Shown here: one piece after another, positions 1-11,625 of the stretch
Numbering within the stretch: position 1 is the first letter of the stretch
Layout: each line of letters opens with the position of its first letter
Origin: Cliona cf. orientalis
Taxonomy: Eukaryota > Porifera > Demospongiae > Clionaida > Clionaidae
Assembly (NCBI GenBank): GCA_963930775.1
Contig: OZ005691.1
Location: 3,038,001-3,102,000, forward strand
Direction: 5' to 3'
DNA length: 64,000 bases
Translations under genes and position numbers: made by a program
Notes under the pieces: model-generated
What the model saw: only the letters and a program-made list of their open reading frames with translations
Told to the model about the DNA's origin: nothing
Database searches by the model: none

Positions 1-28
1 TATTTGGACCCCCATAGAGACTCTGCTG

Positions 29-2604
29 CTAATAACTTATACTCGGAATCCAGCCCCTGACCCTCTCTGAATCTGTACTACAGTTGATCACATGCATGCA
101 TGGGGATTTGAAGGTTGGGGGATCCAAAGATTTCGAAAAATATGGACCAGGGGGGACAATAAAGGAGGGTCTAAATAGTCCATGTATAGGGAAATCAATG
201 AATGGACATCTAAACATTCTTGCAAATGTACATGTTCAACCAGCCTGCTAAATACATGTACACTGTACATATAAATGTACCAATAGCACACGCATAGTCA
301 CCTTTGAGGTAATTCATCTGCAGCACCTCCAATGCTCCATGTTCCTGCCACTGATAAAGTCCACCAGCCAATATCCTCCAAGAGGGGGTTGGATGGTGAT
401 GGAGCCAATAGTCCCAGCAGGCTTGCTTGGCATGGTCAGTGGTAGGGTTCTGACGCTGGAGCTCAAGACATTTGCTGAGAGGAATACCAATCCAACGAGC
501 CACATCCTCCCATAGCCGGACATCTTTCATTATAGAAGTGACATTGTTGAGGGTTAATGTTGGGTCTGTATGGATGTAAACATTAATTTTAACTATTTTA
601 ATATTATTTTGTTACTAAGAGAAGGCGGAAAAATGATAGAAAACTTCAGGGCAAAATAAACATAAAATATCTGCTATGTAATACCAGGAGCATGGTAATG
701 TGCATTGTTAACCCTCGGCGCATGCGCGAGGGTTACGGTAGTCGTTCTGTGTGTGTGTCTGTCTGTTACCACGCTAGCTGCTACATACCTCGTTTACGAG
801 TCCAAACTGCTGTGTTACAAGGTTCCTTATGGCGTTCCGAATGCATGATTTGTGTGGATTTTGCAGAAAACGTTTTGTTCTCCAGTTTTGGCGTCATTTG
901 CTGATTTAAGCTTCTTGACTTTCTCAACAAGCGGTAGCATGGACTTTACTTATAAATAGAACGTTGTATGTCGCGCGCTATATACGGTATAGATTATACG
1001 CATGCGCGCACGAGGGCTATGATTAACGCTCGCCCAGCAAAGTAGCCTCGAGCCTGGGTAGCTACCTTGGGCTATATACCAGCGAAGTGTGTGTCATTGA
1101 CGAGCTTACTTTTTTCAAAGGCCTTTCTGGTGATGAAGCGTCCTCTATTAATAGTTGGTTGTCTACCACGCTTGCTGCCACACCCCTCAAATTCATCATA
1201 ATTATTATGTAACTAGTCATGCCAACCTAGGAAATGAATGCAGCACTAGTTTGCATGGCCTAATATTGTACTCTTGCCTGGTTGTGAGGCAAGTGCCATA
1301 AAACGCGCCGAGGGTTTTGGGCTCTAGGGAGCTCTAGTTTTACATGTAAATATCCATAGTGGACATGTACGTGCAAATTATTTTCCACCCTCCTTGATTA
1401 TCAGATGGATACGAGTATGTATGACATTGTACATGTACATTGGCCCATCTCTTCCTTGTGTGATACCCATCATAATTCAATCTCATTCAGAAATAATCAT
1501 AACGTACCAGGTGTTTGGTGTACATATCTCTTTGCAGCAGCTAAAGCACTCTCCTCCTCCCAGCGAAGAAGTTGACCAGAGATCCACTTCCAAGAATCAA
1601 GAGCATAGGGAGAATACTGCAGCCACCAGCTAATCAGTTCATTCCTACACTCCTCATCATTGTCACACTGCTGCCATAGCGGTACACGGAGGCAGCTCTC
1701 CAGCTGCCCCACTTTCACTGTCTCCAGCACTGCTGCTAGATTGCTGTGAGTGAGGCTAGAGTCTGAGAGGGGAGTGAGATCACCTACAGCAGCCCCTGTG
1801 TTGGGATACAATGGTTTAATATCAAATACTGTTATAGTACAATAACAGTAGAGACATGTAACTATTGTCTGGAGGAGCACATAAGCATCCACTATTAATT
1901 CATGGAAAGTTGTACATCACCACAAGTTATTTATAGCGGTCAGAAAGTATGTACACACGTGTAGACTGTGAAAGAAAACCGGGCCATAATAAACTACCAT
2001 AGATTGGGAAATTTTCGTTGTTCAAAACATTTTGTCGACAACCTTTCCCGATAAAAATAAGAATTTAATATTTTGCACGTATTTGTGTATGCTATCAATC
2101 TGGCAACAAAAATTAGCAAAATATTTTACCAGCAAACAATATTCCGATCTGTATGCCTTATATGTATACATGTGTGTATGCATGCATGTGCCATATTCAT
2201 ATACCAGTCAGCTCCTCACTGTAGTGATGAATTCTAATGGCATGATCATGTTTCCCCCACTTTTCAAGTTGCTCTGTAATTCTTCTCCATGATGCGAATG
2301 GATCTCTGAGGATCCAGTATCTGATCACTGCTACTTCACGTTCCTCATCACTGCGATACTCTCCCTCAATTTCACTAAGCTTGGAGTCTGGAATGTTCAG
2401 CATCACACCAACCTCACGCCAGGGTATTCCATGTAGTGCCTTTCTGACATTATCAACAGTCAGACCTACATGTACATGTACATCATAGAGACAGTATCAT
2501 ATTATCCGAATCAAATTTGAGTACAAAATAATACAATCACGTATGCAGGTAAATAATAATTAGCATAAAGCCACCAAAATTAAATGTTCCTTTTCTTATC
2601 CTAT

Positions 2605-2642
<38 letters not shown>

Positions 2643-3133
2643 TTTGATAATTTATTATTGCTATCAGAGCCAAAAAATTAAGCACCTTTTACTCGTCTAT
2701 AATAGCCAAAAGTACTTATTTCAATGACGACCCTGTGCCTATTATGGTACTCTCACAAAAGGGTCTGAAAAGTGCACACCGGTGGAACAGGTAATTTAAC
2801 TATGTGTGCTTGTAATCAACAGTATTTGATGGTCAAAATCAAGTAAATATCATGACTGCAATCCGATGACTCACCCGGTTTACGCCCCTTTCGTATTTCT
2901 CGTTCAATTCTCCGTCGCTCGTGTCGAGGCAGATCTTTGAGGTCTCTACTGTAATAGCCTGGCTTTTTATCAGCAGCAGGGGTGATGGTTGTCTTGGAGC
3001 GAGGAGTGGACGAGGTTGCACTGGGCGGAGGATTTATCTGTGGATCGGCTAGCGGCAGTTCAGCCGTGGCGACGTATTCTCTCCCATCATGCCCGTCACC
3101 TTCTCCACGTTGTCTGCCTTGATCTTCTGCCAT
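29..3133 (-). CDS. Triple death-domain protein (putative signalling adaptor)
   Basis: Five exons were read on the minus strand: 3133-2875, 2465-2205, 1795-1508, 565-302 and a tentative last exon 66-29, giving 369 residues. Residues 1-86 are polar and end in a basic stretch (RHERRRIEREIRKGRK). Each of the next three exons encodes one death-domain-like unit. Exon 2 shows the helix pattern WREVGVMLNIP..IRYWILRDP..SWRRITEQLEKWG..A. Exon 3 has WWLQYSP..SWKWISGQLLRWEEESALAAA, and exon 4 has LWEDVARWIGIPLSKCLEL..CWDYWLHHHP..SWRILAGGLYQW. All internal introns are phase 1, so each domain exon is symmetric. Death domains pair with other death domains in apoptosis and NF-kB signalling; no enzymatic domain is visible. 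No orthologue is recognised, and the architecture may be sponge-specific. The last exon and stop are less certain, so the gene could instead continue past the left edge. Confidence 0.72.
709..1316. mobile_element. Possible non-autonomous DNA element with short inverted ends
   Basis: This lies in the last large intron of the death-domain gene. The left end AACCCTCGGCGC is mirrored at the right end as GCGCCGAGGGTT. The left 70 bp recur in inverted orientation near 35590-35660, so the ends belong to a dispersed repeat. No transposase is visible. Boundaries are tentative. Confidence 0.4.
2608..2637. repeat. Poly-G tract (30 bp)
   Basis: An uninterrupted G run in the first intron of the death-domain gene, followed by AT-rich sequence. 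The length may be unreliable because of sequencing. Confidence 0.95.
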
Positions 3134-3567
3134 TTCAATCCATCACCTACCAGCTCATCGATCTGCGAAAGATTACGTAGCTACTCACGATCAAATCATA
3201 GATTATATATTCCATATATATAATCTATGATCAAATCTAGCCCTGGTTTTTATGATCGATCGAGTTTATAATCTCTACAAAGTACTTCAGTCTCCAGAGA
3301 ACCTACTGTAGGGGAAGACCCATTTGCGCCCCGCCCAACTGGGGGTGTGCCTCATTACCACAAGGAAACGCCCACCTGCAATATTGCAGGTGCAATTGCA
3401 AATTCCGCACCCAAGACTCAGACTTTTGATCATCATCATTGAAATAAAATAAAGGGATAAGTGAACAATAAGGTAACAATTATGAAAGTTCAGTCTCAGA
3501 GTTGAATCTCTAGTGGAAAGAAGTGTGAGATCAAACAATGAAACACTATTGATGTTTGCATGAGCAT
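3134..3567. other. Gap between the death-domain gene and GAS8 stop
   Basis: This 434 bp stretch lies upstream of the death-domain gene and downstream of the GAS8 stop codon, both on minus, so it should hold the GAS8 3' end and the death-domain promoter. It contains an AT-rich palindrome at 3197-3229 with 14 bp arms (CATAGATTATATAT). No coding exon is supported. Confidence 0.6.
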
Positions 3568-5253
3568 CTACGATGGTGAAGCTACTAGTCCTGCTGGTCC
3601 CTGGCCCAGTGTCTGGCCAGCCACTGTGCTCTTGAGAGGCCTGAACCCCAGCTCCTCACTAGGGACACCAAACGTCAACAGCTTTGCTTCATACGTCTTG
3701 ATCAAGTCATTGTGAGCCTGCACGGGTCAAGTCATAACAGGTATTTCTATGTCACTTTTTGGATGTTAACATATTTGCAATCTTAAGACTAAGGTGTTAC
3801 TGATTTACTTTGCAAACTCTTGCTAATTCATACTGCAGATCCCTAATAGCACTATTCTTGGAGTCCAGTACATCCTGCAAGAAGAGAAAAATGTTATTAA
3901 TGCATGCAGTTGGCTAAAATACTGTACAGCCGGAAAATTTGGCGGGGAATTAAATTTGGCATTTTGGCGGTCTATGTTACAATCGCCGAATTAAAATCCA
4001 CCAAAATTTCCTACTCGCATAATAATACATATGGCGATCCTGTACCGAACCGCCAAATTTAAATCCGCTATAATATTCTTGCAATAGCGATTTTGGGCTC
4101 AACCGCCAAATTAAATATTTCTGGCTATAATATGGTAATATTAATGCCTATGATATTATGACGGTGATGGATGTATAATACCTCTAGTTTTCTGGTGACC
4201 ATAGTGAGGGCGGATGGATCAAGATTGGAAGCAGAAAGGACCTCGTTCAACTGAGCTTCCTGTATTTGTCAATACATAACATTATTAGAGGTTCTACCCC
4301 TTCATTATGTTGAGTACCTTTTTCTCCAGTGTATCAGCTAGAGCAGTGAGCTTCTTCTCCAGTAGGAGATTCTTGAATCCAGTCTTCTGTTGAACCTCGT
4401 GAATGGCCTTAACAAACTTGCTGTAGAGGTCATCCCTCTCCTTTTGAATCTATTCATGAGCAAGACAAAACCATCCATACATGTACAGATAAATATTATA
4501 ATATTATTATTATACCTGAGCAAATCTCTGCTCCAACACCTCATGTTCCCACCTCAAGCTCTTCAATTCTGCCTCCTGTACCTTCAGCCTGGCCTTAGCA
4601 TTCTACAAGCATTGTATATTGTATACTTTATATCAACGAGAATGTGAAACCCTTCTATTGCAGACATCCTGCCCCCTCGTCCTTTTTCTACCCCCTGACA
4701 ATACCATACTTACTGTAATATAAGCGCCGTCTGGCCATTTATGGTATTTTTTCCTCCTAAATATAGCGCCAAACGTCGACAGAATTATTTTTAGGTGGCG
4801 CTTAGTAATTACAATTTGGTACCTTGTACCACACGCCACTGTTATTACTAAGCGCCACTCTAATATAAGCGCCATTCGCCATCGAAGCAAGTTTTTAATG
4901 CTTAAATGTAAGCGCCAAGTGAGGTCGGAATTATTTTTTCCTGGCGCTTAAATTACAGTAAGTACGGTATTATTTACTACGTGTCTCAACCTACAATAAT
5001 GTTATACTTACCGTCAGTGAGACTTTGTCCCTCTCATAGTTTGCTAGTTGTTTCTGCAGCTCAGCCACTTCCTCCCTTGCCTTCTGCAGTGGTTCCTGGA
5101 GTCTCCTGTTCTCAGCCTGTGTCTCTGCCAACTGCTTCTCCAATCTCTCCCCATCTTTCTTCATCTTCTCAACTTGTTCCTGAATAAACAATATTGGTTA
5201 GAGCATGACTGAGCTAGGGAGGAACTGTTACAAAGATTAGATTAAATAATGTC

Positions 5254-5311
<58 letters not shown>

Positions 5312-7414
5312 TGTACACATACTTTTAGTGAGTTGATGAGGGCCAGGTTGTTGAGGGTGATGTCATTGTAGTAATTTTTGATGTCACTGAATGCCTTCTC
5401 GTGGTTCTTCATGAGGGCACTGATCTGACCGTTCTTCCGCTGCATGAATAGGAGTATCTTGTGTGTATATAATATTATAGCAATGTGTGTACAAATCATG
5501 ATGGTAAATGGAGGGAAATTGAGTAGGGAGAAAAAGGTGAGTATGACAAGTAAGGGGGGTTGGGGTTATATACCTCTTCAATTTCGTGGATCTCTGTCTT
5601 TCTCCTCAGCTCCAGCTCATCCCTCAGAGCCTGCATCTTCAGGTCATGCTTGGCTTGAAGCTCTGAAACACACACACAATGACGACCAGAACAGTCTATA
5701 CTAATACAACACATGGGCACCTACCAGTTGCTAATCTTTCGAATTCTTCTCTTGCTTTAGTGATGGTTTGATCTTGTTCCTAAGAGCAATTAAAGATCTT
5801 CAGTGACCAAATTAGGCACCGTGCATACAAAATTAGTGGAATTTTTAATTTGCGTTTGTGCATACCAATTTCAGAGCTTTAACAGCTTCTTGGTGAGCCA
5901 GCTCCATCTCCTTGAGTTCAACCTGCAGGAGACAAGGCAGTCCATACATGTATCATACAGAGCATACACATTGCACAGTGTAGCTATTCCTAATAGTTAT
6001 GACATAATAAATATAGTTTCGTGTACAGTGTACCTTGAGTGTTCTTTTCTCCTGGTTTAGGTCTCCCTCCCTCTCCCTGTGCTGGCTCTGCTCCAGAGTC
6101 ACCGCCACTGCTCCATCTCTCTTCAGCTCAGTGATGTTGTTCTGATGCTCATAGAGCAAGTGCTTCACCTTTTGCTTGTAAACCTGTCAACAAGTACATG
6201 TACATTATAATACACACGTATTAAATTTATTAATCTCAATTAGAGGAATACAGCAGGTTACAAATTATGAGACTATAATTATATGGGTGTACAGTATACC
6301 TGCAGAGCTAGGGGAGGAATAGTTACATCTATACGTAATAATACATGTAAAATGGACATCCTTTTCAGAACCCCCCCCCCCCCATCCATAACCACTACAA
6401 CTTTTTGCAGTGATATAATATTATTACACGCTCATAGTGACTCCAAATTAAGGATCATGTTTTCATTGTTATTCCAAAGGATGTGTACAATTATACCGGT
6501 ACTCAACCTCAACTTTGCACTTAGTTATCATTGCTACCGGTACGACGGTTTGTGTGCGTGCATTATGCATGTGTGTGTAACGTGCATATCTTTATTAGAT
6601 CACAATCACACACTGTCAATTAAGTACAAAATGTACATACATGACGTTTATATAACCTTCCCCCACCTTAATCTCTACTTGATGTCTCTCCTCTGCATCC
6701 TCGAGCTCCCTCTCCTTGTTCCTGACCGTGGAGCGAGCCTCCTCCAGTTGCCTCTTACTGATGTCCCAGTAGCCATTCACCTTGTCTCTCTCAAGCTGAA
6801 AGAAGTTTCTCTCCTCTCTCTCTCTGTCCAGCTCATCTCGAAGACGCACCACGTGTTCCTCGAGCTATACTCAATACACAATAACAAAGCAAATTTCATT
6901 ATACCATTGTTACATGCACATGCACATGTACATGTGGTTGTGTCACATGTGCATGCATTGTGTTTGTGATTATCTAATTGTATGCTGTAGCAATGCTGAT
7001 AGTGCAGTCAACTTCATTCTGAGCGATAACAACACTTACCACTATCATGTGTAATTTAAATTAAAGATTCAGGTGGAGTAACCATTGTGTGGCCTAACAA
7101 TGCCTATTGTGCAATAGTATGCCAGAAGCTCCGAGCTGGCACATATTATCATTATCAACAAAGCTTAATTAATACTGTTCGGTTGCAGATGATGATATGA
7201 ATCCACAACAATATTATTTACCTGTTCTTTTGACATGTCCTCGGTGGAGATGCCATCAATGACAGCGCTCTCCTTGGCCTTCCCTTTGCCCTTCCCCTTC
7301 CCTTTCCCTTTCCCTTTCCCTTTCTTCTTGCCCTTGGGCTGTACAAAGGATAATGGTTACAGAAGAGATTTAAGCTTCAGTAACGGCAGCAGATCAAACA
7401 TTTTGGCTCACCAT
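3568..7414 (-). CDS. GAS8: Growth arrest-specific 8 / dynein regulatory complex subunit 4
   Basis: Fifteen coding exons (one start-codon exon plus fourteen) were read: 7414-7412, 7338-7222, 6864-6667, 6183-6034, 5922-5866, 5779-5725, 5662-5574, 5439-5323, 5179-5012, 4602-4516, 4449-4318, 4259-4182, 3874-3809 and 3717-3568. One further intron separates the exons around the ATG. The 488-residue product (human is 478) is coiled coil throughout. It matches GAS8 closely: [12 protein letters not shown] near the N-terminus, [57 protein letters not shown], and a C-terminus with [15 protein letters not shown]8/DRC4 is a nexin-dynein regulatory complex subunit that controls ciliary motility. The N-terminus carries a Lys-Gly dipeptide repeat from a microsatellite. 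The first coding exon is the ATG alone. It shares a divergent promoter with the SPATA2-like gene. Confidence 0.95.
3926..4126. mobile_element. Small TIR element in a GAS8 intron
   Basis: Imperfect inverted ends: AGCCGGAAAATTTGGCGGG on the left against ACCGCCAAATTAAATATTTCTGGCT on the right. The interior also repeats CCGCCAAATT in both orientations. It is non-coding and fits a miniature inverted-repeat element. Confidence 0.55.
4701..4970. mobile_element. MITE with 28 bp terminal inverted repeats
   Basis: The left end begins ATACCATACTTACTGTAATA and the right end is GGCGCTTAAATTACAGTAAG followed by TACGGTAT. The 28 bp arms differ at two positions. The interior repeats GCGCCA and GGCGCTTA motifs and has no open frame of note. 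It sits inside a GAS8 intron. The ends fit a TA target site followed by CCGTA. Confidence 0.8.
5257..5310. repeat. (GT)n then (GA)n microsatellite
   Basis: About 30 bp of GT followed by about 24 bp of GA, just 3' of a GAS8 exon on the coding strand. Confidence 0.95.
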
Positions 7415-7720
7415 CTTTCTTTTTTCTCGTTGTCAAACTGCAACTCAGACCATGCACATGTACGTGAAGGCTGTTTTGCCGTTGCTATGACAACTATACA
7501 CGTGATTATTGCTGCGCATGCGCACAAGTGGTTGAAGGTGTGGCTTTCCTCTATAATGATCTGATGTTGATTTGTGTCAACGTACGAGGAGGGAGTGTTC
7601 GAAGGAAAGGAACTGTAAATGATAAAAAGAACTGTAGAACCATAGAACTACCAGAACGGACAGACCAGTAGAACTACCAAACTGTTGTACTGTTAAAAGC
7701 TTCGCCAGGTGAATAATTTC
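7415..7720. promoter_or_regulatory. Divergent promoter, GAS8 / SPATA2-like gene
   Basis: The GAS8 start codon and the SPATA2-like start codon face away from each other across 306 bp. At 7513-7524 lies TGCGCATGCGCA, a full match to the known NRF1 consensus YGCGCAYGCGCR. No TATA box is evident. Shared control is inferred from spacing and motif. Confidence 0.6.
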
Positions 7721-10652
7721 ATGGCTCAGAATATTCAACAAAATGGACACGATGAGATCGTTAGACAGATCCAGTCACTGAACGTTGGGCCTGGGCAGTC
7801 GCTCAGGCAGGTCATGGTTCCTGATACTGCCTACGCCATCGCAAGAAATTTTCTAAAATGGGCACCTAATATTACTATCGGTCCCGACAATAAGCCACTT
7901 TATTGTCGGTTCAGGTGCCTTTACTATCTCAATCTCTCTGGGGAGAGTATCTACGGTCTTCTCATGGTGGACGCCGGTAACACCACCCTAGCTGATGCTG
8001 GTCAAAAGATTGAAGTCTGGAAGGAAGCTATAAAGTCTCTACTAAGATACGCTCTTAACCTCAAGTTAGCCCCCAAAAGGCCTGAGTTTCAACGAATGAA
8101 GGTTTGTCAATGGACGTGTTGTGTGTGCATGTGTGTGTGTATGGTGTCTGTGTACGTTTACGTTTATGCGTTTGATGTGCATGGGATTCTCATGACAACA
8201 TGGCTACAATCCTGTTGTCCAATCATCCACAAAGAACCCCTATATTGCGTCATGCAATCATGTACGTGTTTCTTTTTAATAGGGGTACTTTTTACCACCA
8301 TTTCCCTGCATGTATACATAATCACAGACATGATCAAAAATAGAATATCTATCAAACATAAACTATTTACTTTTCCTTCACTTTCAGCTCTCGAGCTCAT
8401 ACTATGTATACCAGGTAGCTAAGAAGCTTCAGGGAGCTGAGAAAATCTTACTCTGCATGGGATATGAACCAGTGTCCGGCTCGGCGAATGAAATCCAGGA
8501 GCTGAAGTACGGTGGGGAGGTGAATACATGGAAAGTAATCTACACTGCTGCTGATTTGGTTATATTGCACAGCGAGCTAGATCGTATACATGACTTGGTG
8601 GTGGGAGCAATTCAGTCGAATTACATCAACGTGACATTGAGAGATATTCTCGAGGCTCGTGGTGAGCCCAACGACACTCTGGCTTCTACCCTACAGAGAT
8701 CACTGACCTGTTCTCTGACACGAATTAGAATTTCACGACAGGCGCAACTTTCCCAGGCACAGCTTTCCCAGGCTCCAGCCATTCCTCCACGTGGAGTTGC
8801 ACCTCAACGACAGCAGTCAGCACAACTGAAACCACCTTCTATGCACGGACAGCCTCTATCACTTGAACACCGACGAGATAATCAAAATCTTTTGCCGAAC
8901 GGTCGCCGAAGCTCAGCGCCTGATGTACAAGTCGGCGGCCAATCAGATCACTGGCGTCAGCCACCCCCTAGTCCACTCCTACAACAGAATCTTCCACCAG
9001 CACAGCAGCCCAATATGCCTATAGTTCCTTTGAATTCCAAAGAAAAGAACAACTTGGATAAAACGATTGACAAATCCCAGGGAAAAGGCATAGACAGTGC
9101 TAAGTATAATGTTGTCCCGGATGCTAGTTCTCCCGTTGCTAAGGGTGCATCAATTCCATTCGATCCATCTGATCTCCCAGACCCAGCGTTTGATACGCAC
9201 GATCTCGAGATGTTTCACCAAGAAGCCTGTAGCACGGAAGACACTTATGCCAGCAGCAACATGAGCTTACTCATTAATCCACGTTCGGATGATTTTGGGG
9301 ACTACTCCGGCCCTAACCTTGACGACCACCTAGCGTATCGCTCTCATGATTCCGGTCATATGGGGTTGAGTGAGTCACCTGCAGATTCAGCTATTGGGAA
9401 AACAGCAGAGGAGAAAAATGAATCGGAACAGCAAGTACTTGAAAAGGAAATGGAACAAGAAGATACATGTAGATCCGGTAGCCACTTAGTTCATATGCCA
9501 GGCAATACCAAAGAACAACATCTACATGTACTTGAAGAGAAATCGAAACAAGAAGACACATGTATATCCGGTAGCCACTTAGTTCGCATCTCGAACGACG
9601 TTCCACGTATCAAAGAAGCTAATTATAGTGATGTGATACTTAAGGAAAAGAATGAATCTTCCTCCAGTGCTTTGTTTCAGGTTGGTGATTACACATCAGT
9701 TGATAGTCAACCTCCCAGTATATACTCTCAAAGCACACACCAAACAGCACCGCCTATTTCACAACCAAGATCTTTCAGTGGGAGAGAAGGAGAAAAGTTG
9801 AGTCGACATCCAAGTGAAGGTAGCCTTCCAACCGTTACTTTATCAGGTGCGGAGCGTCCTCGTCCACCCATCCCTCGGCCCAGGTCTGACAATAACTTGC
9901 TCTCCATGAAAGGTTTAGGGACCCCACCCAGCAGTCCTAGTCGAAACAAGCCAACTATTGCACCGCGAATGGCTAGATCTCGCATTAACGAGTCTGGCAC
10001 AGCACTTGGTAATATACTGACCTCTAATAGGAACGTTAGTGCTGAAGATGAAAGTGATTCTGATGCCATATGTGTTTCTCAGCCATTACCGCTAATCCAC
10101 GAAAGTCTAACAATTGACGATGGAGCCACTACGAGTACTTCACATGTTACATCAATGGAGTCAAATTCGAGTGATATCGTCCACTCTGAAGCTCATACCA
10201 GTCTTGATTCGGGTAGTCCACATCCAAGCCTTGAATCAAAGCCAAGCATGAGTGATAAATCTGATCCATGTCCAAGTACATCTCCTGAAAATGCACATTC
10301 AGCTTATTCTGGTGATAAAAAGTTGGTATTAGTGGATGCCGAGAGCAGTCTAGATCCCACTTGGATCAAGGTGGATGCGTTTGTCGATACGAAAGACAGT
10401 AACGACGGTTCGTCCAATTTAGATACCCAACCAAGACGTCGAGCGGCTGCATTCAGTACTAAATCTGATAGTGACAAATCACAAAAGTCAAAGAGTATTC
10501 CACGTGAAAAACCTTACATACATGTGGATATCGACACTCCTTTGCACACGGATATTCAGAGTGCTACACCATGCTGGTACTGCACCAACCTCACAACACT
10601 TGAAATATGTGATGTGTGTGGGAACAAGCAACACAAAGAAACAACAGTTTGA
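7721..10652 (+). CDS. SPATA2-like: SPATA2-like protein: PUB domain plus C-terminal zinc finger
   Basis: Two exons (7721-8101, 8388-10652) give 881 residues. Residues about 30-210 form a PUB-type helical domain. Around the splice site it reads PEFQRMK then YYVYQVAKKLQGAEKILLCM, then GYEPVSGSANEIQEL. Vertebrate SPATA2 has the matching [33 protein letters not shown]. The final 26 residues hold a C-x2-C...C-x2-C finger (C856, C859, C868, C871), as SPATA2 also has near its C-terminus. The 600 residues between are Ser/Pro-rich and probably disordered. They contain a duplicated 31-residue unit with EDTC and SGSHLV. In vertebrates SPATA2 bridges the deubiquitinase CYLD to HOIP. No clear D-L-Y PUB-interacting motif was found. 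The start is the first ATG (TTTCATGG); an earlier in-frame GTG was not used. The family call is from motif memory, and another PUB protein remains possible. Confidence 0.75.
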
Positions 10653-11082
10653 TATTGTAGTTTCTAATTAGTGCCCATGTTTTCCTGTAGCCAGTCACCT
10701 TTGCACTTTACTAATTTGCTATAGTTTTATCAAGAAATGTTATACCTTAATTTCATCACATAATACATGTAGATTCAGTTTTAAAAGCAACATCAAATGT
10801 AATTTTAAGCAAATGCAAGTGAATAGAGAACTTCCATTCATATAATAATATTATGCTATACACATGAACACGAACATATCACATACATGACATTGTACAA
10901 CCATAAAGCAATACACGTTAAGAAGAAGAGTTCCCCCAGATTCTACTAGAAAGGGAGTATGTAAAATAATACCATACATAACTTAACACAATAATAGTAG
11001 TATAGCTTTGCTTTACCTAATAATAATAATAATAATACTTATTTATTATAGACAACATATAAAACTAGACTTGGGTCATCTC
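10653..11082. other. Convergent 3' region, SPATA2-like / Rap2
   Basis: 430 bp between two facing stop codons. It is AT-rich and contains an (AAT)n run near 11019-11036. It probably holds both 3' untranslated regions. No gene is seen. Confidence 0.6.
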
Positions 11083-11625
11083 TTATAAGACAGTACAGCA
11101 ACAACCACTTGATTTCTTAGTGTTCCTGTCACATATTTGCCTTACGATCTCTGAAAATACCTCATAGACGTTGTAATTTGTCTTTGCCGACGTCTCGAAG
11201 AACGGGCACTGCCAGTCGGACGCAATCCCCTCCCCGTCTCGTTTTGTTACCGCTCTCTCTGACTCCATATCACATTTGTTCCCCACTAAGACAATCGGTG
11301 AACTCTCGACCCCCTTTACCCGCTGAATCTGACCCTTCAATGGCCGAACGTCGATGAACGTCTGAGCGTTGATGATGGAATAGACTAAGATGAATCCCTG
11401 CCCGTTCTTGATGTATAGATCTCTCATCGAGGCAAACTGTTCCGTGCCTGCTGTGTCTAAAATCTCAAGCACCGCTGGCGATCCATCCACGTCTATCTCT
11501 TTCCTATAGAAGTCTTCTATTGTCGGATCGTACTTCTCCACGAATGTCCCGGACACGAACTGCACTGTGAGTGCACTCTTCCCCACACCTCCCGAACCAA
11601 GGACTACTACTTTATACTCTCTCAT
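11083..11625 (-). CDS. RAP2: Rap2-type Ras-family GTPase
   Basis: A single uninterrupted exon of 180 residues, the usual size for Rap2. The G1 motif is GSGGVGKSA (Gly12 intact). The switch I/effector loop is [13 protein letters not shown], with Phe39 as in Rap2 rather than the Ser of Rap1. Switch II is [11 protein letters not shown], with the Rap-specific Thr61. NKCD (G4) and ETSAK (G5) are present. The C-terminus CCCTVL combines a CAAX box ending in Leu, predicting geranylgeranylation, with neighbouring cysteines that are palmitoylated in Rap2. Rap2 acts at membranes on adhesion and cytoskeletal signalling. A CAG precedes the ATG directly, so a 5' untranslated intron ending at the start codon is possible. 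The absence of coding introns stands out in this intron-rich window. Confidence 0.93.
   Translation of the reverse strand: MREYKVVVLGSGGVGKSALTVQFVSGTFVEKYDPTIEDFYRKEIDVDGSPAVLEILDTAGTEQFASMRDLYIKNGQGFILVYSIINAQTFIDVRPLKGQIQRVKGVESSPIVLVGNKCDMESERAVTKRDGEGIASDWQCPFFETSAKTNYNVYEVFSEIVRQICDRNTKKSSGCCCTVL

Noticed and set aside
6283-6969. 228-codon open frame on plus
   Set aside because: It runs antisense through a GAS8 intron and exon, has no recognisable domain, and its composition is that of intron sequence.
8102-8422. Extension of the first SPATA2-like exon
   Set aside because: This is read-through into the intron; splicing to 8388 restores the PUB domain without a gap.
9391-10069. Minus-strand open frames under the SPATA2-like gene
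   Set aside because: They are shadows of the large coding exon, with no domain of their own.
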